Notes: generated from the sequence alone by a model not told the origin. 64,000 bases of DNA from Mycoplasmopsis gallopavonis (GCF_900660635.1 NZ_LR215031.1:310001-374000); one strand, 5' to 3'; shown: positions 21,745-34,195, counted from the stretch's first letter. Numbers and translations are program-made.

Positions 21745-22452
21745 TTAATTTCATAAGTGAATTACTTCTGGTAATAAACCAAGAAGATTTATAGCGAGTA
21801 AAACATTAATAATAATGATTAAAAACAAATTAACTTTAAATTTTAGTGCAATTAATGCAATAAATGCAGCTAGAGGTAAATAAATATAAAGGCAAATTCT
21901 TCTAATTTGACTTAACTTATCATTGCCTCCAAATACTTGAAGTGTAAGCGAACTAGTACTTGAAGGATTCATTTTACCAAAGTATAGGTTTACACTTTTG
22001 TTGAAATAATAATTCGGTAATGCGATGCTAATTAAAAGCTGAATAGCTAGTGCAAGCATAATTCCTGCAAGAAGTGGTTTAAAAATGCTAATTAGATTTT
22101 TAAGAAAATGATTCTCTTTAAATTTATTCATATATTTCATTGCGAAAAAGATGCAAAAAATTGCAGGCAAACAAAAAACGAGATAAGTTAAGAACATTGC
22201 TAAGTAACCTCATCAAGATCCGTTTGCAACTAAAAAACCTGTGTAAAAAGCAAATTTTGTTGAAACCACACCGGGCGTAGAATTAGCAACAGTAAAAATT
22301 TGATTAATTTTTTGTTCATCAATATTTGTTCCAAAAATGTTTGCAAGTAAATTTCAAAACCAATTAAAAATAGGCATAAAGACTTGTCCACCACCAAAAA
22401 CAATCAAGCTAATTAAAACTAAAAAAGGTAAAGCGACTAATAGACTAATCAT
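21745..22452 (-). CDS. Chromate-transporter family (CHR) protein, second half-protein
   Basis: 235 residues, about six hydrophobic segments. The N-terminus PFLVLISLIVFGGGQVFMPIFNWFW carries the FGGG..MP hallmark of CHR domains. The family exists as one long protein or, as here, a pair of short ones. Overlaps the partner gene (ends 22445) by 8 nt. The substrate is unlikely to be chromate in an animal-associated cell; anion exchange is the safest wording. Confidence 0.85.
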
Positions 22453-23041
22453 TTTTACCTCGTTTCTTTAAAGAAAATAGGTAAGCTATCGTATAAATTA
22501 GAATCATAATGATAATCGGAATGATAGGAATGTTATATGGTGCAGGAACAAAAACATTATAACTAAAAGTAGCTAGAAAAATTAAGACCCAAAGTGGAGC
22601 AGTTAAAGTATTTTTTGCTTGTTTTAGATAAGTTCATGCAAAATTAATTAATAAAATAATAATCGAAATTAAAGTACCGATAGCAATATACACAACATAT
22701 TCAATTGGTACATATTTAAAAAGTTTAAAAATTAAAAGACTAAAAAGAAGATGAGGAATAAAAGCGATTAGTGTTACAACTATTCCTTTAAAAGTTCCAA
22801 GAAGTTTAATTGCAATATAAGAAACTGTTTGAATAACACTTGCTCCTGGCAAACTATTTGTTACGATTAAAATTTGATCAAATTCATCTTGGTTAATTCA
22901 TTTTTTGTTTTTTACAACTTCATTTTTAATAACAGGCATAAGTGCGTTTCCACCACCAAAACCAATGAAAGAAATTTTAAGAATAAACAAAAAAATAGCT
23001 CAAAAGCTGATTTTTTTGTTTAATTGTTGATTATTCAACAT
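22445..23041 (-). CDS. Chromate-transporter family (CHR) protein, first half-protein
   Basis: 198 residues. ILKISFIGFGGGNALMPVIKNEVV (about 20-43), then LPGASVIQTVSYIAIKLLGTFKGI, are the CHR N-terminal signatures (FGGG, PGP-like PGA). About six membrane spans. The start lies 11 nt inside the metalloprotease gene, so translation may depend on it, and it overlaps its partner by 8 nt. Likely forms a heterodimer with the following protein. Confidence 0.85.
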
Positions 23042-25175
23042 GGTGAATTATAACCTCACTAGGTTTTTGTTCGTTATATAAAGCGACTAAGTCAGAACCG
23101 TTTTGGTGTTGGCGAATTGATGAAGCAAAGCGTGCTTGTGGTAATGTAATTGGAGTTTGTTTGTCAAGTTCATTTTCTTGTGCTTTTCCATCATTATTAA
23201 GATCTTTTCAAAGGTAAATTACACTTTCATCAACAACATCAAAGAAATCATTGGTTGTATAACTAAAGTATTTATTTTTTGGATAAAGACGATTGTTAAT
23301 TTGAGTTAAGCGTTCATTTGTTGGATCGTTATTTTGCTGATTGAATAATCTAGCTCCTTGATCAAAATCATAATGTCCAAAGAAGTTGAAAATTGAATTA
23401 TATTTAAGTCCAATTGTTTTATAAATTTTTCCGCTTTGGTTTTTTAACGCAAAACCGCTATAAGTTTTATTTGGTAAATAACCTGAAAATCTAAATGTTT
23501 CATGATTTTGAGAGTTTTGTACTTTTGAAAAGTTCGAAATAGTACGACCATAACCCATTGCTTTCAAAAATGTTTGATAAAATTCTACACTACGATTTTT
23601 ACTTCTTGTTTCTTCTAAGTTTTGAATTTCATTGTCTGGATTTTGATATTTAAAATCTCTAATTTCAAAAATATTATTTGGATAATATGTTGCATTTTGA
23701 ATGAAGTTTCCGGCTCGATTTGGATTAGAAAGACCGTTTAAATAAGTTCGAGATCAATCGATATTATTTGAAGATGGATTAAAAGAAGTGACTATTTTGT
23801 TGGTATTTGAAAAAGAGTAACTACCAAATCAGCTAGATACTAAATAATTTTGACCATTAGTAATTAAATTAGTTCTTCGTTCATTGATGTTGTAATAAGA
23901 TTCGTAAGCATATTTAGTATATTCTCTTGGTACAAGTTCTGTCATAGAATAATAGTAAAATATGTCATTAAGTTTATTGCTATAGTTTTTTAAAGCATCG
24001 ATGTAATATCTATTATTTAATTCCTTTTCGTTGAACTGAGGTTTTGTTTCAAAGTTTGCTATTTTTCAAAGTTGAGCAAGCGTGAAGTTTTCAAAAATAA
24101 ATTTAGTTTGATCTTGTTCTGAAATTTCAAATAGCTCAAAAAGATTTTCCGGAAGAACAACTTTTTTATTAAAATCATAATTTAAAAGTTTAATAAAGTT
24201 ATTTGCAAAATCACGATTTCAAGTTTCGATGTTACCATTTTCGCTTAAAGGATCAGGTTGATAAATTACTGGAAAAGGTTTTAAAACACTTGGTTCAATT
24301 TTGTTAACTAAAGATTGCTCGTTCATGCCATTAAATTTAGGAGCAACGGAAACATATGATGAAGCTCAGTGATGCATGTATTCATGGAAAATAGTTGGCA
24401 TGAGTAAAGCGACTTTGTCATATAAACTTGCATTTGTATTTTTATATTCATCACCATTAATGTAGATTGTTTTAATTTCTTGAGTATATAGTCCATGAAA
24501 ATTTTTACTTAATCCAAGAGGTGCATTAATATTGATTGCTTGTAAATCATAAACCTCTGGACCAAAGGGTACTTTTCTTTTAAATTCTTGTGCAAGAATT
24601 TGTAAACCTTGTGGACCAAATAAAAAGTCTTTTTGCTCAGAATCAGGAACTAAGAATTCATAATCACGGAAAATAATTCCTGTGTATGGATCTTGATATT
24701 GATAAAATCTTTGTTTTGTTTTAGAATCAGTTATTAACTTAGGTAATTCTCCAACTTGATTAAGTTTAGCAAGATCTTCATTAGATAATTCTAATGAAGA
24801 AAATTCGCTTTTTCTAATTGGTAAAAGATTGAGATTGTAATTTGTAGGTTGTTCTCTTTCATCAACGATAGGCATTAATAATCCTTCAGTTGCTTTATTT
24901 GTTTTTTGATATGTATAAATATTTTGTTTAAACTCTCCACTATTAGTAGTTACTTCTAAATTTGGAAAATTGAGATTTTGAAGCTCAACATTTAAATTAC
25001 TATTAGCACTATCGGGTACTTTGATTTTTTCTTGATTTTCAATCTTATGACTTTCTCTTTTTTCTTCTTTAATTATTACATCATCAAAATCGAAACAACT
25101 TGTTAAATTTAAAGGTGCCAAAGCACCAAAGGTTAATAAAGTTGTTAGTTTAATTCACTTATTTTTTCTTTTCAT
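23031..25175 (-). CDS. Lipoprotein zinc metalloprotease (MYPU_1760-like)
   Basis: 714 residues. Signal peptide with lipobox: MKRKNKWIKLTTLLTFGALA..LNLTSC, with Cys27 as the lipid-modified residue. The zinc site is HEYMHHW (about residues 267-273), HExxH type. It matches the large surface metalloproteases that I recall in mycoplasmas as the MYPU_1760 family. Apart from the zinc motif the body has no motif I know; it is rich in Tyr/Asn. It is the first gene of a minus-strand run with the CHR pair, overlapping it by 11 nt. An extracellular role in degrading host protein is inference. Confidence 0.8.
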
Positions 25176-25243
25176 AATTACTCTTTTCTTTTTAGTATTT
25201 AAATTTTAAACTAAAAACAAAATAAGGTTTTAAAAATCAAAAG

Positions 25244-25270
25244 AAAAAGTGCTCAATGAGCACTTTTTTT
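25244..25270. terminator. Terminator of gapA
   Basis: AAAAAGTGCTC-aat-GAGCACTTTTTTT; symmetric, usable in both directions. It lies just past the gapA stop on the minus strand. Confidence 0.75.
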
Positions 25271-25279
25271 GAAAAATTA

Positions 25280-26308
<1,029 letters not shown>

Positions 26309-26374
26309 TTATATGTAAGATTTTTTGTAATAAGTTAACTTTTATTATAAGATATTAATCATCTTACTTGCTAA

Positions 26375-26380
26375 ATTATA
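26375..26380 (-). promoter_or_regulatory. -10 box of gapA
   Basis: TATAAT on the minus strand, with TATTAACAAAACAATAC before it and about 95 nt of leader to the ATG. A second TATAAT-like box (CTTATAATAA, complement of about 26342-26351) is nearer the gene. Which is used cannot be told. Confidence 0.4.
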
Positions 26381-26424
26381 GTATTGTTTTGTTAATACAA
26401 AAAAATCTATCAAATGATAGATTT

Positions 26425-26450
26425 AAAAATTGTGGTAATACTACCACTTT
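26425..26450 (-). terminator. Terminator of the fmt operon
   Basis: On the minus strand GTGGTAG-TA-TTACCAC is followed by AATTTTTAAAT, just past the fmt stop. Confidence 0.6.
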
Positions 26451-26456
26451 TATTTT

Positions 26457-27293
26457 TTATAATTTAACTCTTTTTTTTGATTCAAATTGATAATCCTCAG
26501 CAAAAAGACTGCCGTCACTAAATTTGATTTCTAAAGAGTTAGTTTTTCGTTTTTCTTTGCTTGCATAAAAGATTTTTACACGTTTATTATCAATAATTAT
26601 GTAAGCACCTGGATTAGATGAAAAAGCACGAATTTTATTAAAAGCAACTTCTTTTGGTAAACTAGTTTCCAAGTAAGCATCTTCTTTATTTAATTTTGGA
26701 CTAAGAACAACCTCACTTTCATTTTGAGCAATTCTTTCGAAGTTACCTTCTTGAAAATCAGATAATCATTTTGTTATATTTTCGGTAGCTAAAAGCGACA
26801 TTTTACTAAATAAAGTATCACTTGTATCGGTTTCTAAAATAGGTAATTTAGCAACTTTAATTACATCACCGGCATCCATTTTTAAAGTCATATACATTAA
26901 AGAAATCCCGGTTTCTTGATCTCCGTTTAAAAGAGAATATTGAATAGGAGCAGCTCCACGATATTTAGGTAAAAGTGAACCGTGGATATTTAATGCACCC
27001 ATTTTAGGTAGATCTAAAACTTTTTGAGGGATAAATTGTCCAAAAGCACAAGTTAAGAGCAAGTCACAATCTAATTGAGCTAGTTCATCGTAAATCATTG
27101 AAATTTTCTCAGGCTGAAAAAGAGGGATATTGTATTTTTGTGCTAACAATTTAGTTGGAGTGGGTTCTAATTTATAACCTCGATTTGCTGGTCGATCTGG
27201 TTGCGAGACAATTGCGACCACGTTGAAATTTTTAATAACTTCTTCGAAGATTGGGACGGAAAAGTTAGGAGTACCTGCTAAAACTATTTTCAT
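26457..27293 (-). CDS. fmt: Methionyl-tRNA formyltransferase
   Basis: 278 residues. Formylates initiator Met-tRNA. IVLAGTPNFSVPIFEEVI and SQPDRPANRGYKLEPTPTK at the N-terminus, LLLTCAFGQFIPQKVLDLPKMGALNIHGSLLPKYRGAAPIQYSLLNGD (Asn-His catalytic pair) and MKMDAGDVI-type LKMDAGDVI (catalytic Asp). The C-terminal OB-like domain is short (family about 310). Start 27293 is chosen over an ATG 18 nt upstream because AGGA lies between them; the upstream gene stops 3 nt before. Confidence 0.93.
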
Positions 27294-27295
27294 CT

Positions 27296-28195
27296 TTAAA
27301 ATCCTATTCAAATTTTATAATTGCAAAGACTATTGATAATTTCTTTTAATTTTCTCATTGCAAATTTGGAAATTCGTGAATCTTTGGTATTAGCTATTGA
27401 ATCTAAATCTTTTAGTGAATAATAAGAACCAATGTAGGTTAATTTTTTATTTTTCAAACGATTTTCTAATACTTTAATTAAAACAGATTCAATAAATCAT
27501 GAATTGTATGTTCTAAAACCAATTTCAGTTAAAAGCAAAACATCTACATCCGACATTCTTTTGATAATTTGACTCATTTCATTATCAGTATTATTGAAGG
27601 TAGCTTTCAAGCTATCTTCAAGATAATTTACATCAATATAAGCTACTTTATATTTCTTTAATGCAAAAGAAATAGCAATTGAACTTAAAACTTTATTTCT
27701 CAAACTATTAAGTTCACCTTCAACAATTAATCCAAGATTAAAATCCAATTTTACTTTTTTTCTTGTATTTGTGGCTTTTTTTCATGTTTCACGATATTCA
27801 AATAATTCAAAATGCTTAGCTTCTTCGATTTTTATATCTTCAAATGCTTCTTTTTCACTTGGTCTTGAAATACTTGCTAGTTCAAAATTATTTTCGAGTA
27901 AAAATTCATTAGCTATATCATTTTTGTTTAAAACATATTCAAATTCAAGTTGATTGGTTCTTGGATTTCGTGAAATTTCTAAAAATCAAATTTTATTTTT
28001 GTTAATTTTACTTGTTTTACCTTCAATATATTCTTTGATATTAATAAAATAATTTCAGATCTCCTGATCTGAAAAATTTAATTTAGTATTGAGTTTTTGG
28101 AAAATTTGATTATTTTTGATTTCTAAAATTAATTCTTCACGACTTGAAGTAATTCAACTTTCAAAATCCATGAATTCACTTGATTTTTTTAACAT
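27296..28195 (-). CDS. DnaI-like helicase-loader-type protein with degenerate P-loop
   Basis: 299 residues. It follows a DnaB-like gene, the order of B. subtilis dnaB-dnaI. The C-terminal part aligns in shape with the DnaI/IstB AAA+ core: DFNLGLIVEGELNSLRNKVLSSIAISFALKKYKVAYIDVN sits where GLYLxGxxGxGKT..LL is expected, and MSDVDVLLLTEIGFRTYNSWFIESVLIKVLENRL where Walker B and the next helix lie (LTEIG for LDDIG). The Walker A lysine and the GK(T/S) are missing, so ATP binding is doubtful. The end includes a TGA-Trp (YKIWIGF). Probably the mollicute helicase-loading factor; moderate confidence from context. Confidence 0.6.
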
Positions 28196-28204
28196 AATAA
28201 TCCT

Positions 28205-29209
28205 CTAATTTTTATATCTAAATTTTTTAAGATAAATTTCCTTCATAAATGATTTTTTATCATAAAGATTGCGATATTCTTCTGTTGCCTGGAATTTTCC
28301 ATCTAAATAATTTTCAACTTGCGTAAATTCGTGAATATTTTTAGCTAAAAGCTCTGTTATTAAAGAATTTCCAAAATTTAATCAACGGACAGTTTTTTTA
28401 CTTTTAATTTTATTTGCTGCGAAAAATAAAATTAAATTAATTGTTTTATCATCTTTAAATTGAGCTTGTCATTCGTCAATATACATTTGAGCACTATGAT
28501 TTGGATCTTGATTAATAATTTGACGATAAAATTCAATAGTACTTAATTCTAAAATTGCTTGATATTCATTGCTATAAATAACATTTCCAACTTCTAATGG
28601 CATTGGAGTTGTATCTGTTTTAGCTGCTTGTGCAATTTCTTGTGGTGTTCTTTGAATTTGTCCAAGTTGAATAAAGAATTCTTTTCTTTGTTGTTCAACT
28701 TTGTTTTTTTCTTCTTCTGAGAAAATATCAAAAAAGTCAGTTGAAATGTCTTCAATTTCTTGTCCTGAAAGAACATTAATTTTACGTAATCCACGTTTGA
28801 TTATTGCTTCAAAATTGGTTTTTCCAATTTTTTCTTTTAATAAATCAGATACTAAGAAATTTTGTTTAAACCCATTAGCATCAAGAGGTTTTTGTAAACT
28901 AAAAACTGTTCTTAATTTTTTGTTGTGTGAATAAGTATTCATTAGTCCAACTGCTTCCAGAATTCTTCTACTTTGTTGAAGCACTTCGTGACTCATATTT
29001 AAAGATAAAGTTAAAGTATTAAAATCATAGTGATTATTCTTCATACTTGGGTCTTTGCTAATTTCATTTAAACTATGGTATAAAGTGAAAGCATTAGGCC
29101 CAATTATAGGAAGATAATAATTGATTAAGTTAGTAAAATCATCTTCAGACATTCTGAAACTATTATCGACATGAAAATAAGAATAAATTAAATTATTTGT
29201 TTTTTCCAT
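28205..29209 (-). CDS. DnaB/DnaD-like primosomal replication protein
   Basis: 334 residues. Reads FHVDNSFRMSEDDFTNLINYYLPIIGPNAFTLYHSLNEIS at the N-terminus, as in B. subtilis-type DnaB (replication initiation and membrane attachment), with a helical C-terminal DnaB_2/DDBH-like part (EYQAILELSTIEFYRQI.. and TINLILFFAANKIK..). These proteins help load the replicative helicase. Start 29209 rather than 29224 because AAAGG lies at the right distance from it. Followed 9 nt later by the DnaI-like gene. Confidence 0.7.
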
Positions 29210-29396
29210 AATTAAACCTTTCATCTTAGCTTGTTTAAATTGATTAGCTTTACTTTTAATTTTATATTACCTTTTTATAATCTAAATTAAAAAAATAAAA
29301 AGATTTGAAAAATAAATTTTTAGCTCAAAAAAGAGCGAATAATTGTCTTTTTGATTTTGAAAATTTTTCACTGAAAATTACTCAAAGCGAAAAAAT

Positions 29397-29437
29397 AAAG
29401 GCAAAACACTAAGGAGGAAATTTAGTGCTTTGTCTTA
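29397..29437 (-). terminator. Terminator of the dnaE-exonuclease operon
   Basis: AAGGCAAAACACTAA / TTTAGTGCTTTGTCTT pairs at 14 of 15 positions around a GGAGGAAA loop. On the minus strand it is followed by TTTATTTTTT. The 29210-29530 stretch holds nothing else convincing; see the note on the small hydrophobic frame at 29425. Confidence 0.55.
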
Positions 29438-29530
29438 TTTTCTGTTTTTTAGTAAATTGCTTTTTTAATAATTATATAGATAAACATTTAAATTTAAATT
29501 TGAAATTCAAAATTATTTTTAAAGTTGCTG

Positions 29531-30418
29531 TCAAAGGGATTTTAATAATCTTTTATTTGTGTTTAATTCAAGTTCATCAAGTAGTTCTTCTGCTTGTGGA
29601 AAATTAATTGTTAAAGTGTATAACAAAGGATTTGCATCAAAACCAGGAACATCAGAAATTAATTGAGCAAGATTATATGACATATAACCTTCTTCTTTAC
29701 CTGCGATTAATTTTTTTCTAATAGCTTCCGTAATTTCTTTTGATTCTATATTTTGATAAATTCCTTCAAAATTATCAAATTTTGCAAGTAATTTTTTAGC
29801 GATTATATCACCAATTCCTTTTACACCCGGGAGATTATCTGAGGAGTCCCCTTTTAATCCTTTGAAACTAACAACTTGATAAGGATAAAAACCGAATTTT
29901 TCAAAGAAATTATGATTATCAATTAGTTGATATCCAACTGAATTTTTTTCAATGACTGCAACATCATTATTCACAAGTTGAAGTAAATCTTTATCACGTG
30001 AAAAAATAAGTTTTAGACCTGGTATTTTAGAGCAATAAGCCGCAATTAAATCATCAGCTTCATAGCCTGAGATTTGTAGAAATTGAATTTCTAGTTTACC
30101 AAGAATTTGTTTGATTAAATCAAATTGAATAAATAATTCTTCAGGAGCCTTTGAACGACCACTTTTATATTCAGAGTATTGTAAATGTCTGCTTGTTTTT
30201 TCTTTGGCATCAAAAGCAATAAAAAGTTTACTTGGTTTAAAAAAACTAACTAATTTCACAAGTTGTGATATAAAGGTTGTAATTGCATTGGTTGGAACTC
30301 CTTTTGAACTACGTAATAGTTCTCCGCCATAGTTTTTTTGAGTAGCAAAAAAACTTTGAAACATTAAGTAGTTACCGTCTATGACAAGACTAAGAGTTTC
30401 TTCTTGTTTGTTATTCAT
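29531..30418 (-). CDS. 5'-3' exonuclease (polymerase I N-terminal domain type)
   Basis: 295 residues. A stand-alone flap/5' exonuclease like the N-terminal domain of PolA; removes RNA primers. Metal-binding acidic motifs: LSLVIDGNYLMFQSFFA, LFIAFDAKEKTSRHLQYSEYKSGR, ISGYEADDLIAAY, LIFSRDKDLLQL and VSFKGLKGDSSDNLPGVKGIGDIIAKKLL (H3TH). No polymerase domain follows, as in other mollicutes. The start lies within the last codons of dnaE (8-nt overlap). Confidence 0.92.
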   Translation of the reverse strand: MNNKQEETLSLVIDGNYLMFQSFFATQKNYGGELLRSSKGVPTNAITTFISQLVKLVSFFKPSKLFIAFDAKEKTSRHLQYSEYKSGRSKAPEELFIQFDLIKQILGKLEIQFLQISGYEADDLIAAYCSKIPGLKLIFSRDKDLLQLVNNDVAVIEKNSVGYQLIDNHNFFEKFGFYPYQVVSFKGLKGDSSDNLPGVKGIGDIIAKKLLAKFDNFEGIYQNIESKEITEAIRKKLIAGKEEGYMSYNLAQLISDVPGFDANPLLYTLTINFPQAEELLDELELNTNKRLLKSL

Positions 30419-33374
30419 TTTCAATTTCCTTTCAATCAAAAATTCGATAGAAGTTTTTTTCATTTTTAGAGATATTAACTAATAAAATTCGTGGATTAAA
30501 ATTATCAATAAGTCTAAATATTTTATCAGTAAAACCGTATGCAATTATAGATTTTGTTTCATCTTTCATTGCGACATTTACAATATTTTTAGTAGCATGT
30601 TTTTTTGCAGAAGTAACATAAACGACAATTCAAGATTTTTCAAGATCTACTTCTTGAATTTTTTTTCGTTTGACTACTTGACTATTTTGCTGAATATTAA
30701 AATCAAAACCAACATTATAAGTATCTCCGAGCAATTCGCTTTCATATTGCATTTCTTCTTCAATATTTCTTTCTTTATGAGGAATTTCTAATTTTTGATA
30801 ATTGTTTTCATTAATAAAATTTCGAATTAAATTAATTTTTTCTTCTTCGGTTTGAGGCTTTTGAGATTTTTCTTGTTCCTGATAAATTTTAAAAATAGAT
30901 GCACATTCTAATTGAAAATCTAATAAAGTTGCAACGTTTGCAAATTCTTTAAAAACATTAGCTTTGATTAATAAAGTAAACACAGAATCACCAATACCAC
31001 TAGATCTTAATCTTAAATAAGCTTCAATAAAGTTGTTAAATGAACCATTGTTGGCTTTTTCGGAGATAATTTTTTGCACAGCAACTTGACCGACACCTTT
31101 AATCATATTAAATGGTAAGTAAAGTTGATTGTTTCGTATTTCAACTTGATCAGTTGAAATGTTAATTTGTGGTGAATTTACTTTAATTTTTTGTTCCTTT
31201 GCATCTAAGACATATTTTTTAATATTGAGTAAGTCACCAACAGAATTACTTAATAAAACAGCATAAAATTGCATTGGAAAACGAGCTTTATAAAAGGCCA
31301 TTTTGTATGAAATTAAAGCATAAGCAACAGCGTGAGATTTATTAAAACCATAGTCTGCAAATTTTTCGATATTAGCATAAATTCTTTCAAGAGTAACTTT
31401 AGAAATTCCGTTTTTTAAGCCGCCTTCAAAAAACACTTTTTTATAGCTATGCAATTGAGATTCATCTTTTTTAGAGATTGCTCTTCTTAATAAGTCGGCC
31501 TGAGCAAAAGACATTCCGGTTAATTCTTGTGCGATTTGCATAATTTGTTCTTGATAGACAATGATCCCGTATGTTGGATAAACAATTTGATCATATTTAG
31601 GGTGAATTTTTTCGATTCGATTTGGTTCTTTTTTATTTTCTCCATAAATCGGAATATATTGAACAGGACCGGGTCTAAATAAAGAAATAATTGCATAAAG
31701 ATCATCAAAACTATCGACATGAACTAACTTAATCGCATTTTTCATTCCATCACTTTCAAGTTGAAAAATACCATTTGTAATTAAATTATTTAACATTTCA
31801 AATGTTTTTGAATCAATAAATTTTGAATAACTATGATTTACAATGTTGTGAAAATGGTACTGTTTTGGAATTAAATTTTCAATTTCTTGAATAATTGTGA
31901 GATTTTTTAATCCAAGAAAATCAATTTTAATTAATCCAAACCTCTCTAAGTAATTCATTGTAAATTGAATTTGATTAAAACCGTTAGGATTTAATGCTAC
32001 TGGAAAAGAATCTTGTAAGTTATTATTTGCAATAATAACCCCTGCGGCATGGAGGCCGACTTGGCGAGGAAGTCCTTCGATTTGTGAGGCATATTCGTGC
32101 AAGTTTGGATATTTATCAACTAAAACTTTATATTTTTTGTTTTTTAAATAAGCATATTTTAGGTTTTCATCATTTTTGGTTAATGCAGCTGAAATTTTAT
32201 TAACATCACTTGTTGGGATTTTTAAAATCCTAGCAACATCCCGAATTGAATTTTTAGAAGCTAAGGTTTGGAAAGTTGAGATTAAAGCAAAATTATTTGC
32301 ACCATATCTATTTTTAAGATATTCAAGCAATAAATCTCTTTTATTATCTTGAATATCGATATCAATATCAGGTAATGAAACACGATCTACATTTAAGAAT
32401 CTTTCAAAAAGTAAATTAAATTCCAATGGATTAACATCTGTTATATGAAGCAAATAAGCAATTAATGAACCAGAAGCACTTCCTCTTCCTGGACCAACTT
32501 CAATATTATTTTCTCTAGCTCATTTTAGAGCATCTCAAATAATTAAAAAATATTCAATAAAACCTAGTTTTGCAATTGTTTCGTATTCATATTTAATTCG
32601 TTTTAAAACTTCTCTTTTATCATAAAATTTAATGATTTCTTGGAACCTTGCTCCTACGATTAATTTTTCAAATATTTCAGTGCTATTATCTGCGAATTTT
32701 GCGAGTTTTAATTCATTGCTAGGAGGTTGAATATCAATTTCTTCAACAAGATTTAACATAGTTTGATAGACACTTTCGTCAAGATCTTCAAATTCTTGAT
32801 CATCAAAATATTCATAGTAATTAAAATTTTGAATAGAATTTTTACCTGAAATTTGTTCTAAAACTTTGAGAATCTCATTATCTTCAATGTTTAAAATCCG
32901 TTTTGTTGGAGCAAAAACAGTTGGTTTATCGAGCTGTTTTTTACTATTCAAATAAAAATTTTCCCCAAACGGTAAATTAAGATTTTTAGCTTTCATTCCT
33001 TTTTCGAGATGATCAATAACAAATAAGTTTGGGTCATCAATTTCGAGTAAAGTGGTCAAAAAATTATTTTGAGAAACTTGGAAAATAATTTGATTTAGGC
33101 GTGCCAAACCTTGATTATTTTTAGCAATAATAATAACTTTAAAGTGCTCTTTTTCATCAAATTTAATTTTTGTTTCAATCCCAATTATAGGCTTAATATT
33201 ATGTTTTTTTTGCAACTCAAAATAGTAAGGTAATGCGTATAAATTGTTAACATCTGTTAGAGGAAGATATTCTAATTTATTATGAATTGCAAGTTCGAAT
33301 AATTCATTTACTCTGATTTTTGAGTATAAAAATGAAAATTCTGTATTTGTGTGCAAGTAGATTCTTTTTCTCAT
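30411..33374 (-). CDS. dnaE: DNA polymerase III subunit alpha (DnaE)
   Basis: 987 residues. Replicative polymerase of the DnaE type; Gram-positives also use PolC. PHP domain at the N-terminus, polymerase motif NVDRVSLPDIDIDIQDNKRDLLLEYLKNRYG (three catalytic Asp), VGPGRGSASGSLIAYLL, ISLFRPGPVQYIPIY, YQEQIMQIAQELTGMSFAQADLLRRAISKK and FNKSHAVAYALISYKMAFYKARFP, then the HhH region (GVGQVAVQKI). Shorter than E. coli (1160), with a short C-terminus. The PHP opening LHTNTEFSFL lacks the second His of the usual HxH. The final eight codons after a TGA overlap the exonuclease start. Confidence 0.95.
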
Positions 33375-33505
33375 AACTTAATTTTAAACTATTTTAAATA
33401 TTCTTTAATTTTCTCTGAAAAGACTCATTTTATGGTTTGAAATTAGGTTTTATTTTATATATTAAAATAATTTAGAAAAAGACTTCTTTTTTCTTATTTT
33501 TTATT

Positions 33506-33511
33506 TATAAT
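33506..33511 (+). promoter_or_regulatory. -10 box of the rplJL operon
   Basis: TATAAT preceded by TTCTTATTTTTTATT; the structured leader begins about 7 nt downstream, as expected for the transcription start. Confidence 0.65.
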
Positions 33512-33517
33512 AGTAAA

Positions 33518-33597
33518 GCAATACATCAAGACAGTAACTGCGTAAGCTTAATTGGTTACCTAGTGTATATTCTTACAATTGTTGTTACCTGTATTGC
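33518..33597 (+). promoter_or_regulatory. Ribosomal protein L10 leader (autoregulatory RNA)
   Basis: GCAATAC (33518-33524) pairs with GTATTGC (33591-33597), and inside it CAGTAAC faces GTTACCTG with further small stems (GGTTACC). The structure immediately precedes rplJ and matches the position and outer shape of the L10 leader, where the L10(L12)4 complex binds its own mRNA to repress rplJL. Identification is by position and folding, not by a covariance search. Confidence 0.7.
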
Positions 33598-33634
33598 AAA
33601 ATTCAAATAATTTAATTTTGAAAGGAGGCAAAAA

Positions 33635-34132
33635 ATGTCAGAATCAAAATTTAGAGCAATCAAAAGAGAAGTTGTTGCTGAAATCGCTGAAAAAATTCAA
33701 GAATCTCACGCACTTGCTTTTGCAGAATATCGTGGATTAACTGTTGCTGAACTTCAAGAATTTAGAAAAGAAGCTAAAGCTCTTGGTGTTGAAGTTAAAG
33801 TTTACAAAAACAGATTATTCAAAATTGCTGCTGAAAAAGCTGGATATGCAGATTTAGCTAACCACTTAGTTGGACCTAACATTTTCGCATTTTCTCAAAA
33901 TGACGATATGTCAGCTGCAAAATTATTAGTAAATTTTGCTAAAAAACACAAATTAATGGTTGTTAAAGCTGGTACATATGAAGGTAAAGTTATTGATGCT
34001 GCCGGAGTTAAAACAGTTGCTTCTCTTCCTACATACGAAGAAGCACTTACAATTCTTGCACGTTCAATGATGGCTCCTTTACAACAAATGTCATTATCAC
34101 TTAAATTAGTAAGTGAAGGTAAAACAGAATAA
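33635..34132 (+). CDS. rplJ: 50S ribosomal protein L10
   Basis: 165 residues. Base of the ribosomal stalk; binds L12 dimers. IKREVVAEIAEKIQESHALAFAEYRGLTVAELQEFRKEAKALGVEVKVYKNRLFKIA is typical, with KVVK-like VVKAGTYEGKVIDAAGVKTVASLP and the L12-binding C-terminal helix. RBS AAAGGAGG. Expression is probably controlled by the leader upstream. Confidence 0.97.
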   Translation: MSESKFRAIKREVVAEIAEKIQESHALAFAEYRGLTVAELQEFRKEAKALGVEVKVYKNRLFKIAAEKAGYADLANHLVGPNIFAFSQNDDMSAAKLLVNFAKKHKLMVVKAGTYEGKVIDAAGVKTVASLPTYEEALTILARSMMAPLQQMSLSLKLVSEGKTE

Positions 34133-34195
34133 TATATTCAATAATAATAAAAACACAGATTAGCATATTTATCGAATTAGAAAGGAAAAATAAAA

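Noticed and set aside
29425-29607. A 60-codon hydrophobic frame starting GTG with a strong AAGGAGG upstream, plus strand
   Set aside because: The AAGGAGG is the loop of the hairpin that ends the opposing exonuclease operon, and the second half lies antisense to that gene. Hydrophobic Phe/Leu/Ile-rich frames are expected from A+T-rich antisense sequence. Without expression data I do not call it a gene.
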